The notes beneath the pieces are model-generated. The model saw nothing but the letters and a program-made list of their open reading frames with translations. It was not told where the DNA came from and did no database searches. Positions 37,156 through 46,489 of a stretch of 62,829 bases of DNA are shown in pieces. The position numbers and the translations under genes are program-made. The DNA is from UBA2040 sp002384725 (GTDB lineage Bacteria; Bacteroidota; Bacteroidia; Flavobacteriales_D; Crocinitomicaceae), in the NCBI GenBank assembly GCA_963926475.1, contig CAWUXE010000019.1, positions 1 to 62,829 on the forward strand, given 5' to 3'. Each line of letters opens with the position of its first letter. Position 1 is the first letter of the stretch.

Positions 37156-38226
37156 TTAATACTGTACTGGTTCAAGAGACATTTTATTATAGGAAATATA
37201 ATTGGTGATTTCACCTCTTAAATCCAAGGAGAATTGGAGAGCAAATTCTTCTTTTGACAAATTCTTACCAAGGAGATACATTGTTTTTGTTAAAGCCGCT
37301 TCGGTTGTCATATCATGTCCACTTAACACGCCTGATTTGTGAAAAAACGAACTTGTTTCATATTTTCCTTGATTCACAGAGCCTGATATGCATTGCGTTA
37401 CGTTTATAACGATGCCTCCTTTCGTAAGATAATCTGAAATTAATGCCTGGAAATCTTTGTCGCTCATCGCATTGCCGGCTCCATACGTTTCTATGACAAT
37501 CGCTTTCGATAAGGCAGCATCAAACAAGCTTTTATAGGCTTTGGCTTGAATTCCTGGGTATATCTTTAAAAGAGAAACCTGTTCATCAAATTTAGTGTTG
37601 ATTTGAAAAGCCCCGTTTCCTCTTTTTTCAGATTCTACTCTATAATCGATATTCACGCCAGCAACAGCCAAATCAGGGAAATTTGGAGATTGAAAAGCCT
37701 CAAATTGATTGGCAGATACTTTTGATGATCGATTTCCTCTGTACAAAGAGTATTCGAAATAAACGGCTACTTCTTTTATGCGAGATTCGCCATTTTCATT
37801 TTTCGAGGCTGCAATTTCAATCGCGGTTATCAAATTTTCTTTCCCGTCTGTTCGTATAGTTCCAATCGGTAGTTGAGATCCTGTTAGAATAACCGGTTTG
37901 TCCAAGTTTTCCAACATGAAACTTAGGGCCGAAGCGGTGTACGCCATTGTGTCCGAGCCGTGTAAAACCACAAATCCATCGTGGTGTCCATAATTATCAA
38001 AAATCGTCTCTGCTATGTCCTTCCAATATCGTGGGTTCATTTCTGAAGAATCGATGGGCGTTTTGAAACTCGCACTTTTGAGTTCTACTTGCAGCCGATT
38101 CAGCTCGGGAACGTGTCGGTCAATCTCATTGAAATTGAAACTTTTCAATTCGCCTGAAACGGGGTCCGTGATCATTCCGATGGTTCCACCGGTGTAAATC
38201 AACAATATTTTGGGTTTCGCAGTCAT
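37156..38226 (-). CDS. ansA: Type I (cytoplasmic) L-asparaginase
   Basis: A 356-residue asparaginase. The two catalytic threonine motifs are visible: YTGGTIGMI near residue 13 and LHGSDTMAYTA near residue 90, with the third element KENLITAIEIA and the fourth GTIRTDGKEN. It deamidates asparagine to aspartate; the absence of a signal peptide fits the low-affinity type I enzyme. The frame opens with TTG-ATG and the ATG at 38226 is preferred. Confidence 0.92.
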   Translation of the reverse strand: MTAKPKILLIYTGGTIGMITDPVSGELKSFNFNEIDRHVPELNRLQVELKSASFKTPIDSSEMNPRYWKDIAETIFDNYGHHDGFVVLHGSDTMAYTASALSFMLENLDKPVILTGSQLPIGTIRTDGKENLITAIEIAASKNENGESRIKEVAVYFEYSLYRGNRSSKVSANQFEAFQSPNFPDLAVAGVNIDYRVESEKRGNGAFQINTKFDEQVSLLKIYPGIQAKAYKSLFDAALSKAIVIETYGAGNAMSDKDFQALISDYLTKGGIVINVTQCISGSVNQGKYETSSFFHKSGVLSGHDMTTEAALTKTMYLLGKNLSKEEFALQFSLDLRGEITNYISYNKMSLEPVQY

Positions 38227-38306
38227 CAATATTAATGGGAATAAGTCAAAGATATTATTTTTAGGAGTCGCTCTTTAGTCATCTGTATCGTTGGTTGAGT
38301 GAAGCG

Positions 38307-39077
38307 TCAAATCTTAAACAAGTTTTTCGCGTTGTTCGATGTGATTTCGGCCAATTCACTCAATTTTATCTGATGTGTGTCGGCCAATTTCTGAGCAGAA
38401 TGAACAAGATACGAACTTTCATTTCTTTTTCCTCGATACGGAACCGGAGGAAGATAAGGCGAATCCGTTTCCATCATCATTTTTTCTAAAGGAACATTGG
38501 CCAGAACTTCATCCAAAGCTGCTTTCCTGTAGGTGATAACACCACCGATTCCCATGAAGAAATTTGGGTAGGACAATACTTTATTTGCTTGCTCACTATC
38601 TCCTGTAAAGCAATGAAAAACACCTGAAAGTCTCTCGTCTATTGTGTCATCGATAATTTCAAAAATTTCGTCGAAAGCATCACGTGCGTGAATGACTATG
38701 GGCAACTGGAGTTCTTTTGCCCAATCTATTTGTTGTCTGAAAGCTTGTTTTTGTTCTTCGATGAAGGTTTGATCCCAGTACAAATCCATCCCAATTTCAC
38801 CAACAGCAATCATTTTGTGTGAAGAGAAATAGGGTTTCATTAAACTTAACTGCTCGGCCCAATCTGCTCCAACTGACCCAGGGTGCAGTCCCATCATAGC
38901 ATAACATTGCGTAGGGTACTTTTCCACTAAATCGAGCATGGGTTGAATGCTTTCTTTATCAATGTTGGGCAATAAAAGTGTTTCTACGCCATTACGAAAA
39001 GCGCGCTGTATCATTTCATCGCGGTCTTCGTCAAATTGCTCTGAATACAGATGTGTATGTGTATCGACCCACTTCAT
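38307..39077 (-). CDS. tatD: TatD-family DNA hydrolase
   Basis: A 256-residue metal-dependent hydrolase of the TIM-barrel type: DTHTHLYSEQF (first His pair), GEIGMDLYWD (Glu), PIVIHARDAFDE (His), FHCFTGD (His) and METDSPYLPP (Asp). It is a 3'-5' exonuclease-like enzyme linked to oxidative DNA repair or D-Tyr-type quality control. The start overlaps the stop of the outer-membrane protein by one base. Confidence 0.92.
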   Translation of the reverse strand: MKWVDTHTHLYSEQFDEDRDEMIQRAFRNGVETLLLPNIDKESIQPMLDLVEKYPTQCYAMMGLHPGSVGADWAEQLSLMKPYFSSHKMIAVGEIGMDLYWDQTFIEEQKQAFRQQIDWAKELQLPIVIHARDAFDEIFEIIDDTIDERLSGVFHCFTGDSEQANKVLSYPNFFMGIGGVITYRKAALDEVLANVPLEKMMMETDSPYLPPVPYRGKRNESSYLVHSAQKLADTHQIKLSELAEITSNNAKNLFKI

Positions 39078-39820
39078 TAATAAAGAGAAATGCTGATGCC
39101 CAGTCGTAATACATTCAATTGGGTGCTCTCGGAATTTGTAAAGAGGTTTGAGAAGTTATATTCACTAAAAAGTGCATAATTCCTGAGGCCTAAGCGAATA
39201 TGAGTTGAATATTGTAGCGGATTTTTATCTTGAAAATTGTAATCTTTAATAATCGTTTTACCGTCTGGATTCGACAAGCGAGTTGATTCATTGAAGGCAA
39301 ATTGATATCCGATTTTCCCGCCAATATGTACTTTGAAATGTTTCCAGGCCTCTTTGTGAAACCTTAATTCTAAAGGAATAGAAAGTTGGTGAAAATTTAA
39401 AGATGTTCTGCCCTCCACCAGTGAGTTGCTATATTCAGTTGATTTTTCAGTGATATTATGAAAAAATGTTTCGTCGTGTCGAATATGAGTCCAATGATGG
39501 TTGATTCCCCAACCGAAAGAAACGGTATTTCCATCCGTTAAAGGAACATCGAAAATTAAATTCGTACCAAACCCGATTGATGTAGGTTTTACTTCAAAAG
39601 GGTTCAAATCGCCAGTCCAATCATTGTGCGTAATGTCAAAAACAAGACGATCGTATTTTCGCATTCGTTTGTCCTTTGCCTGACCTATTCCGTGGTAATA
39701 CCACATGAATCCCGGCTGAAAACGAGAAGCTTCATCTTCGCCTTTGCTGTCGTATTGACCAAAAGTAGAATTGGACAAAACGAGCGATGATACAATAAGA
39801 AGGAGTGATTTAATTGTCAT
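39077..39820 (-). CDS. Outer-membrane beta-barrel protein (PorT-like)
   Basis: A 247-residue protein with a signal peptide (LSNSTFGQ) and alternating amphipathic strands to an aromatic-rich C-terminus (RLGISISLY), as in 8- to 12-strand outer-membrane barrels of the PorT/TonB-like barrel superfamily. The function is not clear. The frame is open upstream to 39889, but the ATG at 39820 is the only one that starts a signal peptide, and it overlaps the galE stop (ATGA). Confidence 0.6.
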   Translation of the reverse strand: MTIKSLLLIVSSLVLSNSTFGQYDSKGEDEASRFQPGFMWYYHGIGQAKDKRMRKYDRLVFDITHNDWTGDLNPFEVKPTSIGFGTNLIFDVPLTDGNTVSFGWGINHHWTHIRHDETFFHNITEKSTEYSNSLVEGRTSLNFHQLSIPLELRFHKEAWKHFKVHIGGKIGYQFAFNESTRLSNPDGKTIIKDYNFQDKNPLQYSTHIRLGLRNYALFSEYNFSNLFTNSESTQLNVLRLGISISLY

Positions 39821-40839
39821 TTCAATAAGGTTTGTTGCCATTTCCAGGCGGATAACATGGCTTCTTCTATTGTTTTTTTGGACTCCCATTTCAAAATTTG
39901 TTTTGCTTTTTGCGCGTTCGCATAAATCGAAACGATATCACCTGGACGTCTATTACCAAAGGTATAGTTTAATTTTTTTCCTGAAACTTTTTCGAAAATA
40001 GTTATTAACTCGTGAACACTTGTCCCTTTTCCAGTGCCCAAATTAACGGCATCGAAAAATCCTTCACTGGCAATTGCTTTTGTTATTGCTGCTACGTGCG
40101 CGTCGCCCAAATCTTCCACATGAATAAAATCTCGAATACAGGTGCCATCTTCGGTAGGGTAGTCGTTACCAAAAACGGTTAACTGTTCCTGAATTCCAGC
40201 GGCAGTTTGGGTAATAAAGGGAACTAAATTATTCGGAATTCCGATGGGGAACTCTCCAATTATAGCTGAACTGTGCGCGCCTACAGGATTGAAGTAGCGC
40301 AGAGCGAAAATTTTGTGTGACGAGTTGGCCAATTGAAAATCCTTCAATATCTGCTCACTCATGAATTTCGTTTGTCCGTATGGCGAAGATGGAATTTGGA
40401 GTGGTGTATTTTCGTCCACTTCGCTCGTGTCTTCAGGTTCGCCATAAACTGTGCAAGATGAGGAAAAGACGATATTCTTAACATTTTTCTCAGCTGCCAG
40501 CTGCAACACATTCATCAAGCTAACCAAATTGTTTTGGTAGTACATTAATGGTTTTTCAACGCTTTCACCTACAGCTTTGTAAGCAGCGAAATGTATAATT
40601 CCATAAATAGATTGCTGCTCGAATATTTTTCTCAACACATTTATATCGCAACAATCAACTGCTGAGAATTGAATATTGGTTCCCGAAATCTCCTTCAATC
40701 TTTCGATTACGGAAGAATCAGCGTTTCGAAAATCGTCTACAATAACTGGGTTGAAACCATGCTGAAGCAATGCGAGTACAGTATGTGAACCAATATATCC
40801 AGCTCCTCCAGTTACGAGAATGTTTTTTTTGTCTTCCAT
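39817..40839 (-). CDS. galE: UDP-glucose 4-epimerase
   Basis: A 340-residue short-chain dehydrogenase of the extended type: NAD site GGAGYIGSHT (about 10-19), FAAYKAVGESVEKP, catalytic Ser in VFSSSCTVYG and Tyr-x3-Lys in YGQTKFMSEQ, then ALRYFNPVGAH and RDFIHVEDLG. It interconverts UDP-glucose and UDP-galactose for surface polysaccharides. The first codon is a proper ATG. Confidence 0.93.
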   Translation of the reverse strand: MEDKKNILVTGGAGYIGSHTVLALLQHGFNPVIVDDFRNADSSVIERLKEISGTNIQFSAVDCCDINVLRKIFEQQSIYGIIHFAAYKAVGESVEKPLMYYQNNLVSLMNVLQLAAEKNVKNIVFSSSCTVYGEPEDTSEVDENTPLQIPSSPYGQTKFMSEQILKDFQLANSSHKIFALRYFNPVGAHSSAIIGEFPIGIPNNLVPFITQTAAGIQEQLTVFGNDYPTEDGTCIRDFIHVEDLGDAHVAAITKAIASEGFFDAVNLGTGKGTSVHELITIFEKVSGKKLNYTFGNRRPGDIVSIYANAQKAKQILKWESKKTIEEAMLSAWKWQQTLLK

Positions 40840-40878
40840 TCGTTTTCAAAGGTAAAATAATTGCTTTAATTTGTAGCT

Positions 40879-41097
40879 ATGGATGATAAACCACCAATTG
40901 ATATTTCGCGTTTTCAATTGAAAAAAATAAAAGGGAAGTACATTATTAAATTTGGACTATACATCATCATTCTTTTATCTTTGTGGTTCTGGTATCAAAA
41001 TCGCACGAATTCGCAAAAACCGGATCAGATTAAAAGCAAAGTAAAAACAGAAAACACTAACGATACTGAAATAGAAAATGTCACTATTGAACAATAG
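40879..41097 (+). CDS. Small single-pass membrane protein
   Basis: A 72-residue protein with one hydrophobic helix (about 25-42, FGLYIIILLSLWFWY) between a charged N-terminus and a low-complexity tail (SKVKTENTNDTEIENVT). No family recognised. A weak promoter box, TTAATTTG (one mismatch), ends 6 nt before the ATG. It might be a small assembly or stress protein. Confidence 0.5.
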   Translation: MDDKPPIDISRFQLKKIKGKYIIKFGLYIIILLSLWFWYQNRTNSQKPDQIKSKVKTENTNDTEIENVTIEQ

Positions 41098-41121
41098 ATA
41101 CATTTAAACGTTCTCCTCTCC

Positions 41122-41550
41122 ATGCAATTATTCTTATACATATTTATTTTTTGGATTTTCCAGCCAAATACGATTTTAACATCAAAAACCGACAATTATA
41201 TTTCCGTTACCATTTCAGGTATTCATGAAGATAAAGGACAAATTAGACTTGGTTTATATAAAAACGCCGCTTCGTTTCCTTTACAAGGCAAGCAGTACAA
41301 AGGGTATTTGATTGATGTGGAGAACAAAAAGGCCAGTATTAAAATTCACAATATTCCAAAGGGAACATACGCCATTGGTGTTATGCACGATACCAATACG
41401 AACGAAAAGCTAGATAAAAACTGGGTCGGATATCCGATTGAACTGTACGGCTTTAGCAACGATGCTAGAGCAACATTTTCTGCGCCGTCCTTCGAATCTG
41501 CTAGTTTTTATCACGATGGATCAACTACAATGACCATTAAAGTGTTTTAG
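41122..41550 (+). CDS. DUF2141 domain protein
   Basis: A 142-residue protein with a signal-like start and one domain of the DUF2141 type (ISVTISGIHEDKGQIRLGLY, then GTYAIGVMHDTNTNEKLD and GYPIELYGFSNDA). Such proteins are periplasmic or secreted in Bacteroidota; the role is not known. Its 3' end overlaps the decayed dodecin on the other strand by 30 nt. Confidence 0.75.
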   Translation: MQLFLYIFIFWIFQPNTILTSKTDNYISVTISGIHEDKGQIRLGLYKNAASFPLQGKQYKGYLIDVENKKASIKIHNIPKGTYAIGVMHDTNTNEKLDKNWVGYPIELYGFSNDARATFSAPSFESASFYHDGSTTMTIKVF

Positions 41551-41769
41551 CAGTTCGTAAGTATTGCCTTCGACTTCGCCCTTGCTGCCGACGTGGCACT
41601 CAGCTACTTTTCCATCTTTTACCGTAGTGCTCATTTCTTGAGCATACACGGAGGAAATATCTTTGATTGTTTTTGAAGCTTCCATTACTGCATTGTTTGT
41701 TGTGCCTTCCCAGCTAGTTTTTGAGTTTGCAAGAACATTGAATATAAGGTCTTTTTTCGTAAATATCAA
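41521..41769 (-). pseudogene. Degenerate dodecin
   Basis: The frame reads VLANSKTSWEGTTNNAVMEA, SKTIKDISSVYAQEM, STTVKDGKVAEC..., which matches the dodecin core (SNSxxSWEDAxxxAVxxASKTIxNIxSVxVxxxxxxVxDGKxxEYRV). Dodecins are ~70-residue flavin-binding dodecamers. Here the start is broken: there is no ATG, only a TTG, and the N-terminal VxKVIEV strand is altered. The C-terminus should read ...RVNxKVTFEVE and then stop, but it reads HVGSKGEVEG and runs on through the stop into the DUF2141 gene's 3' end. Loss of two or more codons and of both ends suggests decay. Confidence 0.6.
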
Positions 41770-41812
41770 GATGAAACAAGGCCGTTAACCTAAATTTAGC
41801 ATCTAATTTCCT

Positions 41813-41820
41813 TACTTTTG
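41813..41820 (+). promoter_or_regulatory. Bacteroidota -7 box for aspS
   Basis: TACTTTTG fits TAnnTTTG and lies 22 nt upstream of the ATG at 41842. A longer reading frame starts with the TTG of this very box, so the shorter start is favoured. Confidence 0.55.
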
Positions 41821-41841
41821 CACGGAAAAATAAGTAAAAGC

Positions 41842-43590
41842 ATGTTTCGAACACACACTTGCGGCGAATTGCGCCATACCGATATCAATACAGAAGTAAC
41901 GTTATCCGGTTGGGTACAAAAATCGAGAGACCTTGGAGGTATGACTTTCGTGGATCTTCGCGATCGATATGGAATTACGCAATTGGCGTTTAATTTGGAT
42001 GACAAACCTGAATTAACGGAAGTTGCAAGTAAATTGGGACGCGAATTTGTGGTTCAAGCTACTGGGAAAGTGATTGAACGTTCTTCGAAAAATAAAAACA
42101 TTCCGACAGGTGAAATCGAGATCCTCGTGACTGAATTGAAAATTTTAAATGCCGCAAAAACACCTCCTTTTACGATCGAAGATGATACGGACGGGGGTGA
42201 AGAATTGAGAGCGCAATACCGATATTTAGACTTGAGAAGAAAACCCGTACAAAACAAGTTGATGCTCAGAAATAAAGTCGCTTTGCAAACGCGAGTTTAT
42301 CTTGACGGCGAAGGATTTTGGGATGTAGAAACACCTTATTTGATTAAATCGACACCGGAAGGAGCGCGCGATTTTGTTGTGCCAAGTCGTATGAACGAAG
42401 GTGAATTTTATGCTTTGCCCCAATCGCCTCAGACTTTTAAGCAATTATTGATGGTAAGTGGTTTCGACCGTTACTACCAAATCGTGAAATGTTTCCGCGA
42501 TGAAGATTTACGTGCCGATCGTCAGCCCGAGTTTACACAAATTGACTGTGAAATGGCATTTGTGGACCAAGAAGATATTTTGAATATGTTTGAAGGATTG
42601 GTAAAACACCTTTTCAAAACGGTTCGTAATTATGAGTTTGATGGAGATTTTCTTAGAATGGCGTACTCTGAGGCAATGGAAAAATACGGTTCAGATAAGC
42701 CAGACATCCGTTTTGGGATGGAATTCGTTGACTTGACCACATTGACCCAAAACAAAGGATTTAAAATATTTGACGATAGCGAAGCCGTAATTTCTGTTTG
42801 TGCTCCTGGAGCAGCGCCTTATTCGAGAAAACAGATCGATGCAATTATTGATTGGGTGCGTCGTCCGCAAATTGGGGCCAATGGAATGGTGTATGTGAAA
42901 TGCAACGATGATGGAACTTTCAAATCGTCTGTCGATAAGTTTTTTACACAAGAAGATTTGGCTGAATGGGCGAAAGCCGCCAATGCACAACCCGGTGATT
43001 TGATTTTGGTTTTGAGTGGCGAACTAGAGAAGACAAGAAAACAATTGAACGAATTGCGTTTGCACATGGGGAACGAATTGGGGTTGAGAAATCCGAATGA
43101 ATTCAAACCACTTTGGGTATACGATTTTCCACTTTTGGAATGGGATGAAGAAAGTAATCGTTACCATGCCATGCACCACCCGTTCACTTCTCCGAAACCA
43201 GAAGATTTGGCCTTAATTGACACAGAACCCGGAAAAGTAAGAGCAAATGCCTACGATTTAGCCATGAATGGAGTAGAGTTGGGCGGAGGTTCCATCCGCA
43301 TCCACGACCGTGCTTTGCAGTCCAGAATGTTTGATTTATTAGGATTCACTAAAGAAGAAGCGCAAGCTCAATTTGGTTTCTTGATGAACGCGTTTGAATA
43401 CGGAGCACCACCACACGGAGGTTTGGCTTTCGGGTTAGATCGATTGGTTGCAACGATGGGTGGGTCAGAATCTATCCGTGATTATATAGCATTCCCGAAA
43501 AACAATTCAGGTCGCGATGTGATGATCGATGCACCTTCGCCTTTGGACAAAGGGCAGTTGGATGAGTTGGGGTTGGTTTTGAAACATTAA
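41842..43590 (+). CDS. aspS: Aspartate--tRNA ligase
   Basis: A 582-residue class II aminoacyl-tRNA synthetase with the N-terminal OB anticodon-binding domain (TCGELRHTDINTEVTLSGWVQ), motif 1 (FWDVETPYLIKSTPEGA), motif 2 (KCFRDEDLRADRQPEFTQID), the bacterial insertion domain and motif 3 (GLAFGLDRLVATMGG). It charges tRNA-Asp. The start MFRTHTCGEL is the family N-terminus. Confidence 0.95.
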   Translation: MFRTHTCGELRHTDINTEVTLSGWVQKSRDLGGMTFVDLRDRYGITQLAFNLDDKPELTEVASKLGREFVVQATGKVIERSSKNKNIPTGEIEILVTELKILNAAKTPPFTIEDDTDGGEELRAQYRYLDLRRKPVQNKLMLRNKVALQTRVYLDGEGFWDVETPYLIKSTPEGARDFVVPSRMNEGEFYALPQSPQTFKQLLMVSGFDRYYQIVKCFRDEDLRADRQPEFTQIDCEMAFVDQEDILNMFEGLVKHLFKTVRNYEFDGDFLRMAYSEAMEKYGSDKPDIRFGMEFVDLTTLTQNKGFKIFDDSEAVISVCAPGAAPYSRKQIDAIIDWVRRPQIGANGMVYVKCNDDGTFKSSVDKFFTQEDLAEWAKAANAQPGDLILVLSGELEKTRKQLNELRLHMGNELGLRNPNEFKPLWVYDFPLLEWDEESNRYHAMHHPFTSPKPEDLALIDTEPGKVRANAYDLAMNGVELGGGSIRIHDRALQSRMFDLLGFTKEEAQAQFGFLMNAFEYGAPPHGGLAFGLDRLVATMGGSESIRDYIAFPKNNSGRDVMIDAPSPLDKGQLDELGLVLKH

Positions 43591-43716
43591 GGAATTAAGG
43601 TTTTCTTTTTGGAAGTGTTACGCTGTGTTTTTGGCTTTGGTGAAGTAGAAGAACGACAATAAGTTAGCATTCCAAGCCCTTTAACACACAAATAACAAAA
43701 CATAAATATTTTCGCC

Positions 43717-43724
43717 TATCTTTG
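43717..43724 (+). promoter_or_regulatory. Bacteroidota -7 box with leaderless start
   Basis: TATCTTTG (consensus TAnnTTTG) ends 4 nt before the GTG start at 43729. A transcript beginning about 5-7 nt after the box would have no leader. Confidence 0.5.
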
Positions 43725-43728
43725 CATC

Positions 43729-44151
43729 GTGAAAAGAATAACACAAATACTCAGTTTTATTCTTGCGGTGTTTACATTCGCTGGAAGTGTGGGTGTTGGT
43801 GTGTTCACACATTTCTGTCATGATGATGGGGTAGAACAGAGCTTCATTATTCCTCAATCGAATATGTGTGAGGATGAACATGAGGGGTTCGATGCATGCT
43901 ATTCAGCAGAAGTTCACATCGACGAAAGTGATTGTTGCTCCGATCAAATTGACTTTTTTCAAGTAGAATTTGAAAATTTCGAGAGCAGTCAGCTCTTTTC
44001 TTTTTCCCCAGAAAAAGGTTTAGATATCCAATCTTTGGATTTAGATTTTACCGTGGCTTCCAACGAAGTTACGCCAAGTAATTATGTCAATCCTCCGCCT
44101 CTTCGGACGGGAAGACAAATTCTCATTCAACATCAGGTATTCAGAATATAG
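43729..44151 (+). CDS. HYC_CC_PP-family-like membrane/periplasmic protein
   Basis: A 140-residue protein starting with GTG. A signal or membrane segment (about 8-25) is followed by HFCHDDG, a Cys-rich region (CEDEHEGFDACYS, then DCCSDQIDFF) and a PPPLRTGR segment near the end. This order of HxC, CC and PP motifs is that of the HYC_CC_PP family, whose genes sit before TonB-dependent receptors in Bacteroidota, as here. The cysteines suggest metal binding. A TAnnTTTG box ends 4 nt before the GTG, so translation would be leaderless. Confidence 0.65.
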   Translation: MKRITQILSFILAVFTFAGSVGVGVFTHFCHDDGVEQSFIIPQSNMCEDEHEGFDACYSAEVHIDESDCCSDQIDFFQVEFENFESSQLFSFSPEKGLDIQSLDLDFTVASNEVTPSNYVNPPPLRTGRQILIQHQVFRI

Positions 44152-44200
44152 AAGTAAAGTGTAACATCATTTAATTGTTCACTTTATTAATTATTTATAC

Positions 44201-46438
44201 ATGAAATTTATATTATTTTTTGGCGTTTTTTTGTTGTCTTTATATGGGCAATCACAAGTTCGTGGAACTGTCTACGGAAGTGATACAACAAAAACGAATG
44301 CCATTTACGGAGCAAGTGTTGTTTTGCTGCGTAGCCAAATTAAAATACGGACAGATGAAGACGGCAAGTTCGAATTTGTCCTTCCAAAAGAGTTGCCAGA
44401 CACGATGGTAATTCAAGCAAGAAATCATCGTTCAGATACCTTAATCTTGACAAAAGACGATCGATTTTCCAATTATACAATTACCCTTTATTCAGATTTG
44501 CTTTTACCTGAGGTGATCGTATCTTTTAAGAAAGGTTCCAAAAGTATTTCCAAACTGAAAACCTTGTTAACAGAGGAAATTTCATCCGATGAATTAAAGA
44601 AAGCAGCATGTTGTAATTTGTCTGAATCGTTCGAGACAAATGCCTCTGTTGACGTGAGTATAACGGATGCTGTCTCTGGAGCCAAACAAATCCAAATGAT
44701 GGGCTTGGCGGGTATTTATACGCAAATTCAAATGGAGAATATTCCTTATTTGCGTGGATTGGAAAGTGCCTTTGGATTAAATAGTATTCCTGGAACATGG
44801 GTCAATTCTATTCAAATTACGAAAGGTACAGGAACCGTTGTGAATGGCTACGAATCTATGGCCGGCTTGATCAATATAGAAATCAACAAACCAGATGAAA
44901 TGGAGGAGCTTTTCGTAAATGGATACGGAAATATTTTTGGAAGGGGAGAGCTTAATGTTCATGGAGGACGAAAGATCAGTAAAAACAAACGTTGGTCCAC
45001 GGGAATCTTTGCTCATGGTTCCACAACACAAGGAAAAATTGACAAAAATTCGGACGATTTTAAGGATCTTCCGACTGGATACAATGCTGCTGTTTTGAAT
45101 CGATGGGCGTATCATGGTCCTCGATTTGAAACCCAATTTGGCTTCAATGGTTATATTGACGAAAAGATCGGCGGTCAACTATCCTATGAAAAAGGAGATA
45201 ATCCTAGCGCACTTAACCGATATGGCGTTTTTAATAGAACTCAGCATGGAGATATTTATGGTAAAACGGGATTTTTATTTAAAAATAAACCGTATCGTTC
45301 CATTGGTGTTTTGTACAATGCGAAATACCAGGAAACAGATGCTGTTTTTGGCAGTAGACAATTTACGGGTATTGAAAGAAGAGGATACATTAATGCGATA
45401 TACGACGATATAATTGGATCTACCATTCATAAAACGCGTATTGGAATCAGTGGTGTGTATGCCAATTTCACGCAACAAATGGATTCTTTGAATGATGACC
45501 GGGAAGAAATTATCCCTGGTGTGTTTGCCGAATATACCTATACGGGTCTTCGGTTGGTGAATGTGCTAGGTGCCAGACTCGATTATCACAACCTTTTTGG
45601 AGCCATGTTTTCGCCAAGAATGCATACCAAATATACCTTAACCGAATGGACGGATTTGCGTTTTACCGCAGGTCGAGGATGGCGCGTTCCGAATTATATT
45701 ATTGATAATTTATCGCTATTGGCAACGGGACGAACATGGACTGCGCCGGTAGAAATCAAACCTGAAATGTCGTGGAATATTGGGGGGTCAGTCGTACAAG
45801 AGTTTAAATTTAGAAAGCAAAACGCCTCTCTGATTGTAGATTACTATTATACTTATTTCGAAAACCAATTGGTAGTGGACAGAGACGTTTCGTTTAACTC
45901 GATTGTGTTCCAAAACATTACAAATAATTCATATTCTCATAGTTTCCAGGCAGAATTAACCTTGCCTTTAACGAAGATGTTGGATCTTAGAATGGCGTAT
46001 AAGTATTTGGATGTGCAAGCCGAATTCAATGGCGAATTACAATCCAAAATGATGGTGCCAAAACATCGTGGATTTGTTAATTTAGGGTATCAATCAAGAA
46101 ATAAACGTTGGATGGTCGATGCCACAACTTCTATTTTTGGAAAGTCTAGATTGCCTGTTACTTTGCTTTCAACTGGAGCTTACACAACACAAAACGAAAG
46201 TGAAATATTCCCGATGGTGAGTGGACAAATAACACACGTTTACAAACGTTGGGAATTTTATGTGGGAGGTGAAAATCTAACGAATTACACCCAGAATAAT
46301 CCTATCTTTGATCCTCAAAACCCTTTTAGCACGACTTTTGATGCTACAAGAGTATGGGCACCAATACTAGGAACTATGATCTATGGTGGATTCCGATTTA
46401 CGATTCCGCACAAAGAGGATGCTGAAGAAACAAAATAA
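44201..46438 (+). CDS. TonB-dependent receptor, metal-type
   Basis: A 745-residue outer-membrane receptor: signal peptide (LSLYGQSQ), a carboxypeptidase-like regulatory domain (~20-105; RGTVYGSDTTKTNAIYGASV), a plug with KAACCNLSESFETNASVDV (double Cys) and a C-terminal 22-strand barrel ending in a Phe-rich strand (YGGFRFTI). The CCNLSESFETN plug sequence is typical of receptors next to HMA proteins, so the cargo may be a copper or similar metal complex. It is flanked by the HYC_CC_PP-like gene and an HMA gene. Confidence 0.85.
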   Translation: MKFILFFGVFLLSLYGQSQVRGTVYGSDTTKTNAIYGASVVLLRSQIKIRTDEDGKFEFVLPKELPDTMVIQARNHRSDTLILTKDDRFSNYTITLYSDLLLPEVIVSFKKGSKSISKLKTLLTEEISSDELKKAACCNLSESFETNASVDVSITDAVSGAKQIQMMGLAGIYTQIQMENIPYLRGLESAFGLNSIPGTWVNSIQITKGTGTVVNGYESMAGLINIEINKPDEMEELFVNGYGNIFGRGELNVHGGRKISKNKRWSTGIFAHGSTTQGKIDKNSDDFKDLPTGYNAAVLNRWAYHGPRFETQFGFNGYIDEKIGGQLSYEKGDNPSALNRYGVFNRTQHGDIYGKTGFLFKNKPYRSIGVLYNAKYQETDAVFGSRQFTGIERRGYINAIYDDIIGSTIHKTRIGISGVYANFTQQMDSLNDDREEIIPGVFAEYTYTGLRLVNVLGARLDYHNLFGAMFSPRMHTKYTLTEWTDLRFTAGRGWRVPNYIIDNLSLLATGRTWTAPVEIKPEMSWNIGGSVVQEFKFRKQNASLIVDYYYTYFENQLVVDRDVSFNSIVFQNITNNSYSHSFQAELTLPLTKMLDLRMAYKYLDVQAEFNGELQSKMMVPKHRGFVNLGYQSRNKRWMVDATTSIFGKSRLPVTLLSTGAYTTQNESEIFPMVSGQITHVYKRWEFYVGGENLTNYTQNNPIFDPQNPFSTTFDATRVWAPILGTMIYGGFRFTIPHKEDAEETK

Positions 46439-46489
46439 AAGAAACAATTTTGACCAAATTGGTCACAAACAATAAAATAAAAAAGGAAT

